Source: Aquabacterium sp. CECT 9606 (GTDB lineage Bacteria; Pseudomonadota; Gammaproteobacteria; Burkholderiales; Burkholderiaceae_C). From it: DNA of 64,000 nucleotides. Positions 41,117-49,985 of this stretch are shown here, piece after piece. The position numbers were made by a program, and so were the translations under genes. The stretch covers positions 372,001 through 436,000 of the forward strand of contig NZ_CAKKNB010000003.1 in NCBI RefSeq assembly GCF_918741295.1. The letters run 5' to 3'. Each line of letters begins with the position of its first letter. Positions within the stretch are counted from its first letter, which is position 1. The notes below the pieces were generated by a model, which was not told the origin of the DNA, did not search any database, and saw only the letters and a list, made by a program, of their open reading frames with translations.

Positions 41117-41662
41117 ATGGCTTCATCTTTCTTCGTTGACGACAAAGCAAGTGCACGCCTCTCAGGCGTGAAAACCCGGCCAACCTTGGTGCAATTGCAT
41201 CAAATTCAGCAGCCAGTTCACCCCGCACTGTCCGTTGACGACTCCAACTTCTCGACACCGTCTTCATTGCGCCGGGCTCAGGTGTGCCCGCCCTCCTTGT
41301 TCAATCGCTCGGGCCCGCAGTGGAAGCGCTGGGTCACGGGCTTTTGGTCCTGGCTTTGGGATCTGGACGAATACCCCGATGCCATGCCAGTGCTGACCGG
41401 CTTGACCAAGGTCAAGTCCGAGTTCATTGCCGCGATGTGGGATCTACAGTCGGTCCGGGCCAACCAGGTTCGCGACGCCATCGAACATGCCCGCTCCCTG
41501 CGCGAACTTTGGCATTTGCGCGCCGATGTGTTCCGGGCGATTTCCACCCATCGTGGACAGACCGAAGCCACCGTGCGCATCGAGGCCCTCAACAACCATT
41601 TCCCGGTGCGCATGTCGCGACCCACCACCGAGATCCGGACAGGCCGCACGACTACTTGGTGA
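41117..41662 (+). CDS. hypothetical protein
   Basis: I do not recognise this 181-aa protein. It has no signal peptide or clear transmembrane helix. The N-terminal 65 residues are low complexity and Ser/Pro-rich; the centre has a Trp-rich stretch (WKRWVTGFWSWLWDLDEYPDAM, about residues 69-90, quoted only in part by key Trp positions 69, 72, 77, 79 and 81). The C-terminal half is helical and basic and ends in TTTW. Codon usage resembles the neighbours. GAGGG lies just upstream of the ATG. Probably a real lineage-specific gene. Confidence 0.6.
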   Translation: MASSFFVDDKASARLSGVKTRPTLVQLHQIQQPVHPALSVDDSNFSTPSSLRRAQVCPPSLFNRSGPQWKRWVTGFWSWLWDLDEYPDAMPVLTGLTKVKSEFIAAMWDLQSVRANQVRDAIEHARSLRELWHLRADVFRAISTHRGQTEATVRIEALNNHFPVRMSRPTTEIRTGRTTTW

Positions 41663-41732
41663 TCAGTTGTCACAAAGGCCTATGAAGACGCTGCCGCCAT
41701 AGCACAATGGAGGGCTGAAACCTCGCAGCCCC

Positions 41733-42746
41733 ATGAACATCATCATCCTGGACGACTACCAAGACGCCGTCCGCAAGCTCAAATGCTCATCCAAGCTGGA
41801 TGGGCTTTCCGCCAAGGTCTTCACCAACACCGTCAAGGGTAATGGGCAATTGGCCGTGCGTTTGCGCGATGCCGAGGCCCTTGTGCTGATTCGCGAACGC
41901 ACGCATTTCCCCAAAGCGCTGCTCGAAAAGCTGCCCAAGCTTCGCTTGATTTGCCAGACCGGGCCAGTGGGCCCCCACATCGACGTGGAAGCCTGCACCA
42001 GGCTGGGCATCGCCGTGGCCGAAGGCGTGGGCTCGCCCGTGGCGCCTGCCGAACTGACCTGGGCACTGGTGATGGCGGCCATGCGGCGCCTGCCCCAATA
42101 CATCGGCAACCTCAAGCACGGTGCGTGGCAGCAGTCGGGCCTGAAAGCCTCTTCCATGCCCACCAATTTTGGCGTGGGCATGGTGCTCAAGGGCAAAACC
42201 CTGGGCATCTGGGGTTACGGCCGCATTGGCCAACTGGTGGCCGGTTTCGGCAAGGCCTTCGGCATGCACGTCACCGTATGGGGCAGCGAAGAATCGCGAG
42301 CCCGCGCCAAGGCTGATGGGCACATTCCCGCCCCCAGCCGCGATGCTTTTTTCGAAGCCTGCGATGTGCTCAGTCTGCATTTGCGCCTGAATGACGACAC
42401 GCGGGGCATCATCAAGCTGGAAGACCTGAGCAGGATGAAACCCACGGCCTTGCTGGTCAACACATCGCGTGCCGAGCTGATCCACGAGAACGCGCTGGTC
42501 ACCTCCTTGAACCGGGGCCGCCCAGGCATGGCGGCCGTTGACGTCTTCGAGAGCGAACCCATCATGCAAGGCCACCCTTTGCTGCGCCTGGAAAATGCGG
42601 TGTGCACGCCGCACATCGGCTACGTTGAGCAAGACAACTACGAGCAGTACTTCAACGCGGCCTTTGACAACTTGCTGAACTTCGTCAAGGGCGAGCCGAC
42701 CAACATTGTCAACCCGCAAGTCTTACACTCACGGCCGTTGATTTGA
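41733..42746 (+). CDS. D-2-hydroxyacid dehydrogenase family protein
   Basis: NAD(P)-dependent oxidoreductase of 337 aa. The Rossmann fold has GIWGYGRIG (GxGxxG, about residues 153-161). The catalytic triad is Arg in NTSRAELI, Glu in FESEPI and His in CTPHIGY, as in SerA/glycerate dehydrogenases. The N-terminal region IIILDDYQDAVRKL is characteristic of a broadly distributed proteobacterial subgroup of unassigned substrate. The MFS exporter gene follows within about 40 bp and is probably cotranscribed. Confidence 0.88.
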   Translation: MNIIILDDYQDAVRKLKCSSKLDGLSAKVFTNTVKGNGQLAVRLRDAEALVLIRERTHFPKALLEKLPKLRLICQTGPVGPHIDVEACTRLGIAVAEGVGSPVAPAELTWALVMAAMRRLPQYIGNLKHGAWQQSGLKASSMPTNFGVGMVLKGKTLGIWGYGRIGQLVAGFGKAFGMHVTVWGSEESRARAKADGHIPAPSRDAFFEACDVLSLHLRLNDDTRGIIKLEDLSRMKPTALLVNTSRAELIHENALVTSLNRGRPGMAAVDVFESEPIMQGHPLLRLENAVCTPHIGYVEQDNYEQYFNAAFDNLLNFVKGEPTNIVNPQVLHSRPLI

Positions 42747-42788
42747 GGCCCCGGTTTGGAAGCTGAGCGCGCCCTGCCCCGCCAAGAC

Positions 42789-43979
42789 ATGGCCGAGGCC
42801 CGCTGGGCCTTGTTGCTGGGCAATTTCGTCATCGGTTGTGGCGTGATGGTGGTGGGCGGAACGCTCAACGACATCACGCATTCGCTGGACATCAGCGTGC
42901 AGCAAGGCGGACACATGATCGCCATTGCCGCCCTGATGATGGGGCTGGGCGCGCCCATTCTGGCGGGCCTGGTTGGCAGTGGCGATCGCCGCCGTTTGCT
43001 CACGGCTGCCATGCTCTGGTATGCGCTGGGGCATGCCCTGTGCGCCTTGGCCCCCAACTACACCTGGCTGTGGCCCTTGCGCGCCCTCACCGTCCTGTCG
43101 GCGGCGGTATTCACCCCGCAGGCCGCCGCCGTGGTGGGCTACATGAGCACACCGGCGCACCGCGGCCGGGCCATCACCTTCGTGTTCATGGGCTGGTCCA
43201 TCGCCTCGGTGGCCGGCTTGCCACTGGCGGCCTGGGTGGGCGAGCGAATGGGCTGGCGAGTGGCCATGGGCGCCATTGCCGTGGGGTCGCTGGTTGCTGC
43301 CTGGGCCGTGCACCGATCGGTGCCCACCGGTATTCGCCCGCCAGCTTTGTCGATGCGTTCCTGGCGCAAGGTTTTCTCCTCCCCTTTGATGATGGGACTG
43401 GTGGCCGTCACAGCCCTGCAGAGCACTGGTCAGTTCACGGTGTTGGCTTATGCCGCGCCTTATTACAAGATCGGTTTTGGCGCCAGTCCGGAGCAGATCA
43501 GCTTTTTGTTCGCCTGGTTTGGCGCGCTGGCCCTGGCCGGCAACCTGTTGCTGAACAAGTATGTGGACCGAGTGGGCGCCGCACGGGCCGTGACGTCAAC
43601 CTTGGGCCTGATGGCGCTGAGCTTGTTGATCTGGCCATTGGCGCACGACGTCGCCACACTGGCCTTGGTTTTGTTACCCTGGGCCCTGAGCGGGTTCGCG
43701 GCCAACTCTGGTCAGCAGGCCAGGCTGGGCGGTCTGTCCCCTCGCCTCACGCCCGCCTTGATGTCGCTGAACACGTCGGCCATTTACCTGGGGCATGCCT
43801 TGGGCGCTTCTGGTGGCGGCCTGGTGCTGTCGCATGCCGGGTATGGCCAGCTTCACTGGCTGGGCCTGTTCTGGATGCTGCTGGCGTGGGCTGTGAGCTG
43901 GTGGGCTTGGCGTGCGCAGCAGGCCCAGGAAAAGCGGCGGGATGAACTGCTGTCCGTCAGCCCGCCCGCCAACGCCTGA
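42789..43979 (+). CDS. MFS transporter (DHA1-like)
   Basis: Major facilitator protein of 396 aa with 12 predicted transmembrane helices and the DHA1-type loop GSGDRRRLLTAAM between helices 2 and 3. It resembles arabinose/multidrug exporters of the AraJ type. The ATG at 42789 is preferred; an in-frame TTG at 42756 would add 11 residues. It lies directly after the hydroxyacid dehydrogenase gene. Substrate unknown. Confidence 0.85.
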   Translation: MAEARWALLLGNFVIGCGVMVVGGTLNDITHSLDISVQQGGHMIAIAALMMGLGAPILAGLVGSGDRRRLLTAAMLWYALGHALCALAPNYTWLWPLRALTVLSAAVFTPQAAAVVGYMSTPAHRGRAITFVFMGWSIASVAGLPLAAWVGERMGWRVAMGAIAVGSLVAAWAVHRSVPTGIRPPALSMRSWRKVFSSPLMMGLVAVTALQSTGQFTVLAYAAPYYKIGFGASPEQISFLFAWFGALALAGNLLLNKYVDRVGAARAVTSTLGLMALSLLIWPLAHDVATLALVLLPWALSGFAANSGQQARLGGLSPRLTPALMSLNTSAIYLGHALGASGGGLVLSHAGYGQLHWLGLFWMLLAWAVSWWAWRAQQAQEKRRDELLSVSPPANA

Positions 43980-44002
43980 CATGAGCGGCCGAGGCCAACC
44001 CG

Positions 44003-44743
44003 TCAGTTGCTGAGACCACGCTGGCGCCGGGCTTCGTAGAGACACACGCCGCTGGCCACCGAGACATTGAGGCTTTCAACCCCGCCCAGCATCGGAATGC
44101 TGACCAACTCATCGCAGTTCTTGCGGGTGAGCTGGCGCATGCCACTGCCTTCAGCACCCAGCACCAAGGCGGTGGCCTGGGCCATGTTGGCGGCGTAAAG
44201 ATCGCGCGGGGCGTCATCGGAAGTGCCGACCACCCAGATGTCACGCTCCTTGAGCTCGCCCAGCGTGCGCGACAGGTTGGTCACCATGAAATAAGGAACG
44301 GTCTCGGCCGCGCCGCTGGCCACCTTGGCCACCGTGGCATTGACACCCACGGCGTGGTCCTTGGGGGCGATGACGGCATGCGCGCCAGCACCATCGGCCA
44401 CGCGCAGGCAAGCGCCGAGATTGTGCGGGTCGGTGATGCCGTCGAGCACCAGCAGCAAGGGGGGCTCGGACAAGGCATCGAGCAGATCATCCAGCGACTT
44501 GGCCTGGGGAATGTGCTCTACCTTGGCCACCACGCCTTGATGGCGGTGGGTGCCAGACATTTTTTGCAGGCGATCGTCGTCGCTTTCGACCACATGCAGG
44601 CCTGCTTCTTCGGCCTTGGCCAGGAACTGGCGCATGCGCTGATCGCGCCGGGTGGCGTCAACGTGCAGCTCGCGGATGGTTTTGGGGGCGACCTTCAGGC
44701 GCACGGACACGGCATGGAAGCCAAATAGCAGTTTCAGACTCAT
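44003..44743 (-). CDS. rlmB: 23S rRNA (guanosine-2'-O-)-methyltransferase RlmB
   Basis: SpoU/TrmH-family enzyme of 246 aa. An N-terminal L30e-like substrate-binding domain (about residues 1-75) precedes the SPOUT knot with the three motifs NLGACLRVADGAG, VLGAEGSGMR and SLNVSVASGVCLYEARRQR. RlmB methylates G2251 of 23S rRNA. The ATG at 44743 (MSLKLLFGFHAV) fits the family start. Transcribed leftward toward the MFS gene; ybbA lies upstream on the same strand, 33 bp away. Confidence 0.96.
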   Translation of the reverse strand: MSLKLLFGFHAVSVRLKVAPKTIRELHVDATRRDQRMRQFLAKAEEAGLHVVESDDDRLQKMSGTHRHQGVVAKVEHIPQAKSLDDLLDALSEPPLLLVLDGITDPHNLGACLRVADGAGAHAVIAPKDHAVGVNATVAKVASGAAETVPYFMVTNLSRTLGELKERDIWVVGTSDDAPRDLYAANMAQATALVLGAEGSGMRQLTRKNCDELVSIPMLGGVESLNVSVASGVCLYEARRQRGLSN

Positions 44744-44776
44744 GGGCGGCATCCTACCCTGTGGCTTGGCACCGGA

Positions 44777-45481
44777 TCATGGCTGCGGCACCAGGCGGCC
44801 AGCATCAATGTGCAGGATGCGGGCACAACGGCTGGCGATCTGCGGATCGTGGGTGACCAGGATCAGCGTGGTGCCGGCCTCGCGGTTCAGCTCGAACATC
44901 AGATTCATCACCGACTGGCCAGTGGCGTGATCCAGGCTGCCCGTGGGCTCGTCGGCCATCAGCACCTTGGGTTGCACCACAAAGGCACGCGCCAGGGCCA
45001 CGCGCTGTTGTTCACCACCCGACAAGGTGACGGGCTTGTGCGACAGGCGCTTGCCCAGGCCCACGCGCTCAAGCATGGCTGCGGCCTGGGTTCGCGCATC
45101 GCGCACGCCACGCAGTTCCAGCGGCAGCATGACGTTTTCGATGGCACTGAGGTGCGACAACAACTGAAAGCTTTGAAAGACAAAGCCCAGGTTGGCGGCG
45201 CGATGGGCAGCACGGTCGTCTTCGCTCAAAGCGAAAAGATCGCGACCACACAATTGCACGCTGCCATGGGTGGGCACATCCAGGCCAGCCAGCAAGGACA
45301 GCAAGGTGCTTTTGCCTGAGCCGGAAGCCCCCACGATGGCCACGGTTTCACCGGCCTGCAGGGTGAAGTCGATTTTGTGCAGAATGTCCAGGGTACCCGA
45401 CGAGTCTTCCACCGATTTGCCCAGGCCTTGCACCTGCACGACCATGGTTGACGGGACTGATACAACGGGGTTTTGGCTCAT
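44777..45481 (-). CDS. ybbA: ABC transporter ATP-binding protein, YbbA/LolD type
   Basis: ABC ATPase of 234 aa: Walker A GASGSGKST, Q-loop FQSFQLLSHLSA, signature LSGGEQQRVALARA, Walker B VLMADEPTGSLD and switch His in VTHDPQ. The sequence belongs to the LolD/MacB (type VII) group. The divergent tesA-like gene reproduces the E. coli ybbA-tesA arrangement, supporting YbbA; the usual partner permease (YbbP) is not adjacent here. Confidence 0.88.
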   Translation of the reverse strand: MSQNPVVSVPSTMVVQVQGLGKSVEDSSGTLDILHKIDFTLQAGETVAIVGASGSGKSTLLSLLAGLDVPTHGSVQLCGRDLFALSEDDRAAHRAANLGFVFQSFQLLSHLSAIENVMLPLELRGVRDARTQAAAMLERVGLGKRLSHKPVTLSGGEQQRVALARAFVVQPKVLMADEPTGSLDHATGQSVMNLMFELNREAGTTLILVTHDPQIASRCARILHIDAGRLVPQP

Positions 45482-45505
45482 GTGGATGACAGACTGGAAA
45501 TGTTG

Positions 45506-46174
45506 ATGCCCATTGACTTTACGCGACGTGTGCGGATGGCCCTGGCTGGCCTGGTTTTCAGCCTGTTGACTTCAGTGGGTAATGCGGCGACCACGGTAGC
45601 GACAACATCGACCGTCCTGGTGATGGGCGACAGCTTGTCAGCGGAATATGGTCTCGCACGCGGCACAGGCTGGGTGGCTTTGCTTGAAAAACGCTTGCAG
45701 GCCGAGAAAATCAATGCCCAGGTGGTCAATGCCAGCATCAGTGGCGAGACCACCGCCGGCGGTGTCACCCGCTTGCCGGCCTTGCTGGCCCAGCATCACC
45801 CCAATGTGGTGGTCATTGAATTGGGCGCCAACGACGCCTTGCGTGGCTTTGCCTTGTCAGGCACTCAAAGCAATCTGACGACGATGGTGAAGGCCAGCAA
45901 GGCGGTGGGGGCCAAGGTTGTGATGGTGGGCATGCAGGTGCCACCCAATTTTGGCAAGCGCTACACCGAAGACTTCGCGGGCTTGTTCCCCAAATTGGCC
46001 AAGTCGGAATCCGTCGCTTTGGTGCCCTTCTTCCTGAAGGGCGTGGCAGACAGGGCTGACGCGCGGGACTGGTTTCAAGCCGACGGCATGCACCCGAATG
46101 CCAAAGCGCACCCCGTCATCCTGGAAAACATGTGGCCGGCGTTGAAGCCCTTACTTCTTGGGTGTCAGCGTTGA
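45506..46174 (+). CDS. tesA: arylesterase / acyl-CoA thioesterase I (SGNH hydrolase)
   Basis: Periplasmic SGNH hydrolase of 222 aa. The signal peptide ends near residue 28; block I is VMGDSLSAEYG (nucleophile Ser), block III ELGANDALRG and block V DGMHPNAKAH with the Asp-His pair. It hydrolyses acyl thioesters and esters. ATG at 45506 with GGAA upstream; an upstream in-frame ATG at 45473 would overlap the divergent ybbA start. The last 24 bp overlap the convergent phaR gene. Confidence 0.93.
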   Translation: MPIDFTRRVRMALAGLVFSLLTSVGNAATTVATTSTVLVMGDSLSAEYGLARGTGWVALLEKRLQAEKINAQVVNASISGETTAGGVTRLPALLAQHHPNVVVIELGANDALRGFALSGTQSNLTTMVKASKAVGAKVVMVGMQVPPNFGKRYTEDFAGLFPKLAKSESVALVPFFLKGVADRADARDWFQADGMHPNAKAHPVILENMWPALKPLLLGCQR

Positions 46175-46762
46175 TGCCAGGCCGGTGCCAAAGTTGCCCA
46201 GCAGCGTTTCTGCCTGCTTGCTCATCTGTTCCTGCATCTGCGTGAACATCTGGCGTGACTGCTCCATGTAGCCGCCCATGAAGTTTTGCATCAGCGGCGC
46301 CTGCATCAAGGGAGCTTGCAGGTTCACCACGGAGCTGTCGGTCAGGCGGGCCTGCAGGTCGATGAAGGATTGAATGTTCTTTTCCAGGTAGTTGCCCATC
46401 AAGCCTTGCATGGTGTTGCCATAAAAGCGAATGATCTGGGCCAGGGCCTGGCTGGAAAACATCGGCACGCCACCGGTTTCTTCTTCCAGAATGATCTGCA
46501 AGAGGATGCTGCGGGTCAGGTCGTCGCCAGACTTGGCGTCCAGGACCACGAAGTTTTCACAGGCCAGCACCATGTCCTTGACATCGACCAAGGTGATGTA
46601 GCTGCTGGTCTGGGTGTCGTACAGGCGGCGGTTGGGGTATTTTTTGATCGCTCGAACGCCTGCGGGGGCCGCAGCAGGAGTATCGGCATCAGCGTCCACG
46701 TTTTCATCGGTGGCTTTGCTTTTGGTGCCTGAGGCAGCTGACTGACGACGTGAGGTACTCAT
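46151..46762 (-). CDS. phaR: polyhydroxyalkanoate synthesis repressor PhaR
   Basis: Regulator of 203 aa. The PHB/PHA accumulation regulator DNA-binding domain begins IKKYPNRRLYDT (about residue 40), followed by the PHB_acc domain (ILLQIILEEE and SQALAQIIRFYG) and a Gln/Met-rich helical tail that binds granules. PhaR represses phasin genes until PHA granules titrate it away, so the organism very likely makes PHA; no pha synthesis genes are in this window. Its 3' end overlaps tesA by 24 bp. Confidence 0.95.
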   Translation of the reverse strand: MSTSRRQSAASGTKSKATDENVDADADTPAAAPAGVRAIKKYPNRRLYDTQTSSYITLVDVKDMVLACENFVVLDAKSGDDLTRSILLQIILEEETGGVPMFSSQALAQIIRFYGNTMQGLMGNYLEKNIQSFIDLQARLTDSSVVNLQAPLMQAPLMQNFMGGYMEQSRQMFTQMQEQMSKQAETLLGNFGTGLASTLTPKK

Positions 46763-46906
46763 GCTGGTTCTGGTTCTCCGAAGCGGTGGATCATTTTAGG
46801 CACACTCCTCCACGAATGGCAAAGACTTACAGGCCAGCCCAGACAAACGACTTTTAGAATGCACCAGGTCGTTGTTTGCGCGTTCTGAGCAGGTGAGGGA
46901 GCAGTT

Positions 46907-48190
46907 GTGGTGGTGGAAAGCAAATCGAGTGCGGGCGAGCATTACGTTACGCCCGGCCAATTGTGCGTGGGCCTGTATGTTCACCTTGATTTGACGTGGG
47001 TGAACCACCCTTTCACCTTTTCCAGCTTCAAGATCAAAACCCCGGAGCAAATCGCGACGATACAGACTTTGGGGCTGACCCGGATTCGCTATTCGCCGGC
47101 CAAAAGTGACGAAAAACCAGGCCCCGACACGGCACCTGCCGCGGTTGTGGTGCCAAAGCCCTCGCCCGAAAGCGATCTGGCCTACCAGGCCAAACGTGAG
47201 CGCCTTGAGAAGTTGGCGTTGCAGCAAAGCAAGATGGCCTCGTGCGAGCGGGAATTTTTCTCGACCACACGCATCATCAAGTCGATCAACCAGAACTTGT
47301 TTTCACGGCCTGAAGAAGTTCGGACCCAGGCCAACGCCTTGGTGTCGGGCATTGCCGACTCCATGATGGTAGAAGCTGACATCGCCATTCAATTGATGGC
47401 CGACAAAGTGGGTGGTGAAGATGTGTACCTGCACTCGCTGAACGTCACGCTGTTGTCGATGATGTTGGCCAAGGAAATGAAAGCGCCCATGGAGGCCATC
47501 AAGACCCTGGGCATGGGCGCGCTTTTCCATGACGCGGGTGACGCCGAGATCCCCGACCGGATCATCCGAAAGACAGAAGCCCTGACCAAAAACGAGTTGG
47601 CCGTGCTGCAGCAGCATTGCGCGCATGGGGTCGACATCGGCAAGAAGCTAGGGCTGCCCCCTGAAGCCTTGCTGGTCATTGCCCAACACCATGAGCGCGT
47701 TGATGGGTCTGGGTATCCGCTCAAGATGCAGGCGCCGCAGCTGTCCTTGCTGTCGCGGATCGTGGCGGTGGTGAATGCCTACGACGAGTTGTGCAACCCC
47801 GTGAATCCGGCCAAGGCGATGACGCCTCACGAGGCGCTGTCGACCATGTACGCGCAGCAGCGGGCACAGTTCGACCCACTGGCCATGACCACCTTCGTGC
47901 GCTGCATGGGGGTGTACCCCCCGGGAACGATCGTGGTGCTGTCCAACGGCTCGCTGGGCATGGTGGCCTCGGTGAACAGCACGCGGCCCCTCAAGCCGAC
48001 CATCCTGGTCTACGACCCCGCCGTGCCCAAGGACGAAGCCATCCTTGTGGACCTGGAACAAGAGCCGGACGTGGTGGTGAGCCGGGCCATCAGGCCGCAG
48101 CAACTTCCGGAGGCCGCCCACGACTACCTGTCACCACGCAAACGGATGGCGTACCACTTCCATGCCGAAGGCGCCAAGCCGCAGACATGA
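46907..48190 (+). CDS. HD-GYP domain phosphodiesterase with N-terminal DUF3391
   Basis: Cytoplasmic protein of 427 aa. An N-terminal DUF3391 domain (about residues 12-75) is followed by a linker and an HD-GYP domain (about 150-330) in which HD (LFHDAGD) and the HHERVDGSGYP signature are intact, so c-di-GMP hydrolysis is expected. The start is GTG at 46907, with GAGGGAG 5-6 nt upstream. It is divergent from phaR and followed by a terminator. Target process unknown. Confidence 0.92.
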   Translation: MVVESKSSAGEHYVTPGQLCVGLYVHLDLTWVNHPFTFSSFKIKTPEQIATIQTLGLTRIRYSPAKSDEKPGPDTAPAAVVVPKPSPESDLAYQAKRERLEKLALQQSKMASCEREFFSTTRIIKSINQNLFSRPEEVRTQANALVSGIADSMMVEADIAIQLMADKVGGEDVYLHSLNVTLLSMMLAKEMKAPMEAIKTLGMGALFHDAGDAEIPDRIIRKTEALTKNELAVLQQHCAHGVDIGKKLGLPPEALLVIAQHHERVDGSGYPLKMQAPQLSLLSRIVAVVNAYDELCNPVNPAKAMTPHEALSTMYAQQRAQFDPLAMTTFVRCMGVYPPGTIVVLSNGSLGMVASVNSTRPLKPTILVYDPAVPKDEAILVDLEQEPDVVVSRAIRPQQLPEAAHDYLSPRKRMAYHFHAEGAKPQT

Positions 48191-48214
48191 AAAAGCCGCC
48201 TTGTGGGCGGCTTT
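48191..48214 (+). terminator. terminator after the HD-GYP gene
   Basis: A-run plus stem AAAGCCGCC / GGCGGCTTT (48192-48214) with a 5-nt loop; the T-run is short (TTT). Confidence 0.75.
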
Positions 48215-48430
48215 CCGGTGATTGGTGGACGCAAGTGGGCCCGGACCTGTCCGGATAAGGGCGAATCCTTGGTGGGCCCCTCGCGCCTTGCCGCGCAGTG
48301 TACCCGCACCCATCGGGCGACAGGGTCAAGCCGCAACCCCATTCATTTGGCGCACAAGCTTAGGTAGATTCGTCGCTTCTCTGAAAAGCGAGCCCTGCCT
48401 ACCATGCGACCAACTCAACCGGAGGTATTC

Positions 48431-49336
48431 ATGCCCGACAACACGACCCTCAGCAAGGCCAGTGATTTCGCCCCCGAAGTGCTCAAGCTGTTTGACCAAT
48501 ACGTGCACGGCATCATCGACCGGCGCGGCTTCCTGGATGGCGCGGCGCGTCACGCCAAGGCAGGCGTCACTGCGCTCGGCTTGCTGGCCGCGCTCAGCCC
48601 TCGCTTTGCGCAGGCGCAAAAGGTGGCCCCCACCGATCCTCGCATCAAGGCCGAATGGGTTGAGCTGCCATCGCCCCAAGGCAACGGCAAGCTGCGCGGC
48701 TACCTGGTGCGCCCGGCCAATGCATCGCCAGGCAAACTGCCCACCGTGTTGGTGGTGCATGAAAACCGGGGCTTGAATCCGCACATTGAAGACATCGCCC
48801 GGCGCGTGGCGCTGGAGAACTTCATCGCTTTCGCGCCAGACGCCTTGTTCACGCTGGGCGGTTATCCTGGTGATGAAGACAAGGCGCGGGAGCTTTTCAG
48901 CAAGTTGGATCAAGGCAAGACCCGCGAGGACTTCGTGGTGGCGGCCAACTACCTGAAGGCCCTGCCGGCCGGCAATGGCAAGTTGGGCGTGGTGGGCTTT
49001 TGCTACGGTGGTGGTATTGCCAACTTCTTGGCGACGCGGCTACCCACACTGGATGCGGCCGTGCCTTTTTATGGCGGTGCGCCCACGCTGGATCGGGTGC
49101 CCGACATCAAAGCCGAGTTGCTGCTGCAGTTTGCCGGTGACGATGAACGCATCAACGCCGCCTGGCCTGCGTATGAGGCTGCACTGAAGGCTGCGAAGGT
49201 GCGCTATGAAGCGCATGTCTACAAGGGTACGCAGCATGGCTTCAACAACGACACCACGCCGCGCTATGACGAGGCGTCTGCCAAGCTGGCCTGGCAGCGC
49301 ACCGTCGATTTCCTCAAGCGCACCTTGAAGGCCTGA
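48431..49336 (+). CDS. dienelactone hydrolase family protein, Tat-exported
   Basis: Alpha/beta hydrolase of 301 aa. The N-terminus has a twin-arginine signal (DRRGFLDG at about residues 34-41, a hydrophobic stretch GVTALGLLAALS and a cleavage-like AQA). The dienelactone hydrolase nucleophile is Cys in VGFCYGGG; the acid Asp is in FAGDDERI and the His in QHGFNND. It resembles E. coli YghX. ATG at 48431 follows a strong GGAGGT. It ends 4 bp from the convergent redoxin gene. Substrate unknown. Confidence 0.88.
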   Translation: MPDNTTLSKASDFAPEVLKLFDQYVHGIIDRRGFLDGAARHAKAGVTALGLLAALSPRFAQAQKVAPTDPRIKAEWVELPSPQGNGKLRGYLVRPANASPGKLPTVLVVHENRGLNPHIEDIARRVALENFIAFAPDALFTLGGYPGDEDKARELFSKLDQGKTREDFVVAANYLKALPAGNGKLGVVGFCYGGGIANFLATRLPTLDAAVPFYGGAPTLDRVPDIKAELLLQFAGDDERINAAWPAYEAALKAAKVRYEAHVYKGTQHGFNNDTTPRYDEASAKLAWQRTVDFLKRTLKA

Positions 49337-49340
49337 AGCC

Positions 49341-49964
49341 TCAGCTGGCGTACTTCACAGAGCAGCCATAAGGCTGTGTGCTGGGGTGCGCCACCTTCTT
49401 GCCCGAGGCCAGGGCGGCCAGCGCGCTGCTCACGTAGTTGTCGGCCTTGGCGATGTCGGCCGGGTTGGTGGAAGGGATGCTGTCGATGCCGCCCTTGTAA
49501 ACCAGCTTGCCTTCAGGATTGATGATGAACAGGTGGGGCGTGGTCTTGGCGCCATAGAGCTTGCCGATGGTGCCGTCGGCATCCAGCACGGTGCCCGCCG
49601 GCTTTGAATCACGGTAGCCATTGATCTTGATGGCCGTGGGTCCGTCCACCTGGCCCTGCTCACCGGGCGCGGATGAAATCACCTGCAACCACACCACGCC
49701 TTTGGCTGCAGCGTCTTTTTGCAGTTGGGGGATGTTGCCGCTTTCGTAATGCTTCTTCACGAACGGGCAATCGTGGTTCGTCCACTCCAGCACCACCGTC
49801 TTGCCTTTGTAATCACCAAGGCTGATGGTGCGACCATCGGCACCCTTGCCAGTGAATGCAGGGGCCGCCTGATCGATGGTGGCGACCGCCTGTGCGGCGA
49901 ATGGCACCAGGGCCAAGGTCAGGCTGGCCAGGGCCAGTTTTGAAAAAATACGACGTGACATCAT
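49341..49964 (-). CDS. periplasmic redoxin / thioredoxin-like protein
   Basis: AhpC/TSA-type redoxin of 207 aa with a Sec signal ending near residue 26 (PFAAQA). The active region WTNHDCPFVKKHY contains Cys66 with a Lys four residues on (CxxxK), typical of this periplasmic group, and a second Cys201 lies six residues from the C-terminus and could resolve it. A cis-Pro is present (TTPHLFIINPEG). It starts 21 bp after the ScsB/DsbD-like gene, suggesting that reductase supplies its electrons. Confidence 0.82.
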   Translation of the reverse strand: MMSRRIFSKLALASLTLALVPFAAQAVATIDQAAPAFTGKGADGRTISLGDYKGKTVVLEWTNHDCPFVKKHYESGNIPQLQKDAAAKGVVWLQVISSAPGEQGQVDGPTAIKINGYRDSKPAGTVLDADGTIGKLYGAKTTPHLFIINPEGKLVYKGGIDSIPSTNPADIAKADNYVSSALAALASGKKVAHPSTQPYGCSVKYAS

Positions 49965-49985
49965 CAGCTCCTTCGTGGTTTAAGT

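Noticed and set aside
42756..42788. TTG start extending the MFS transporter by 11 residues
   Set aside because: The ATG at 42789 starts directly before the first transmembrane helix; TTG is rarer and adds no conserved sequence.
48241..48254. Palindromic CCGGACCTGTCCGG downstream of the HD-GYP gene
   Set aside because: Too short a loop, no T-run, and already preceded by a better terminator; no supported role.
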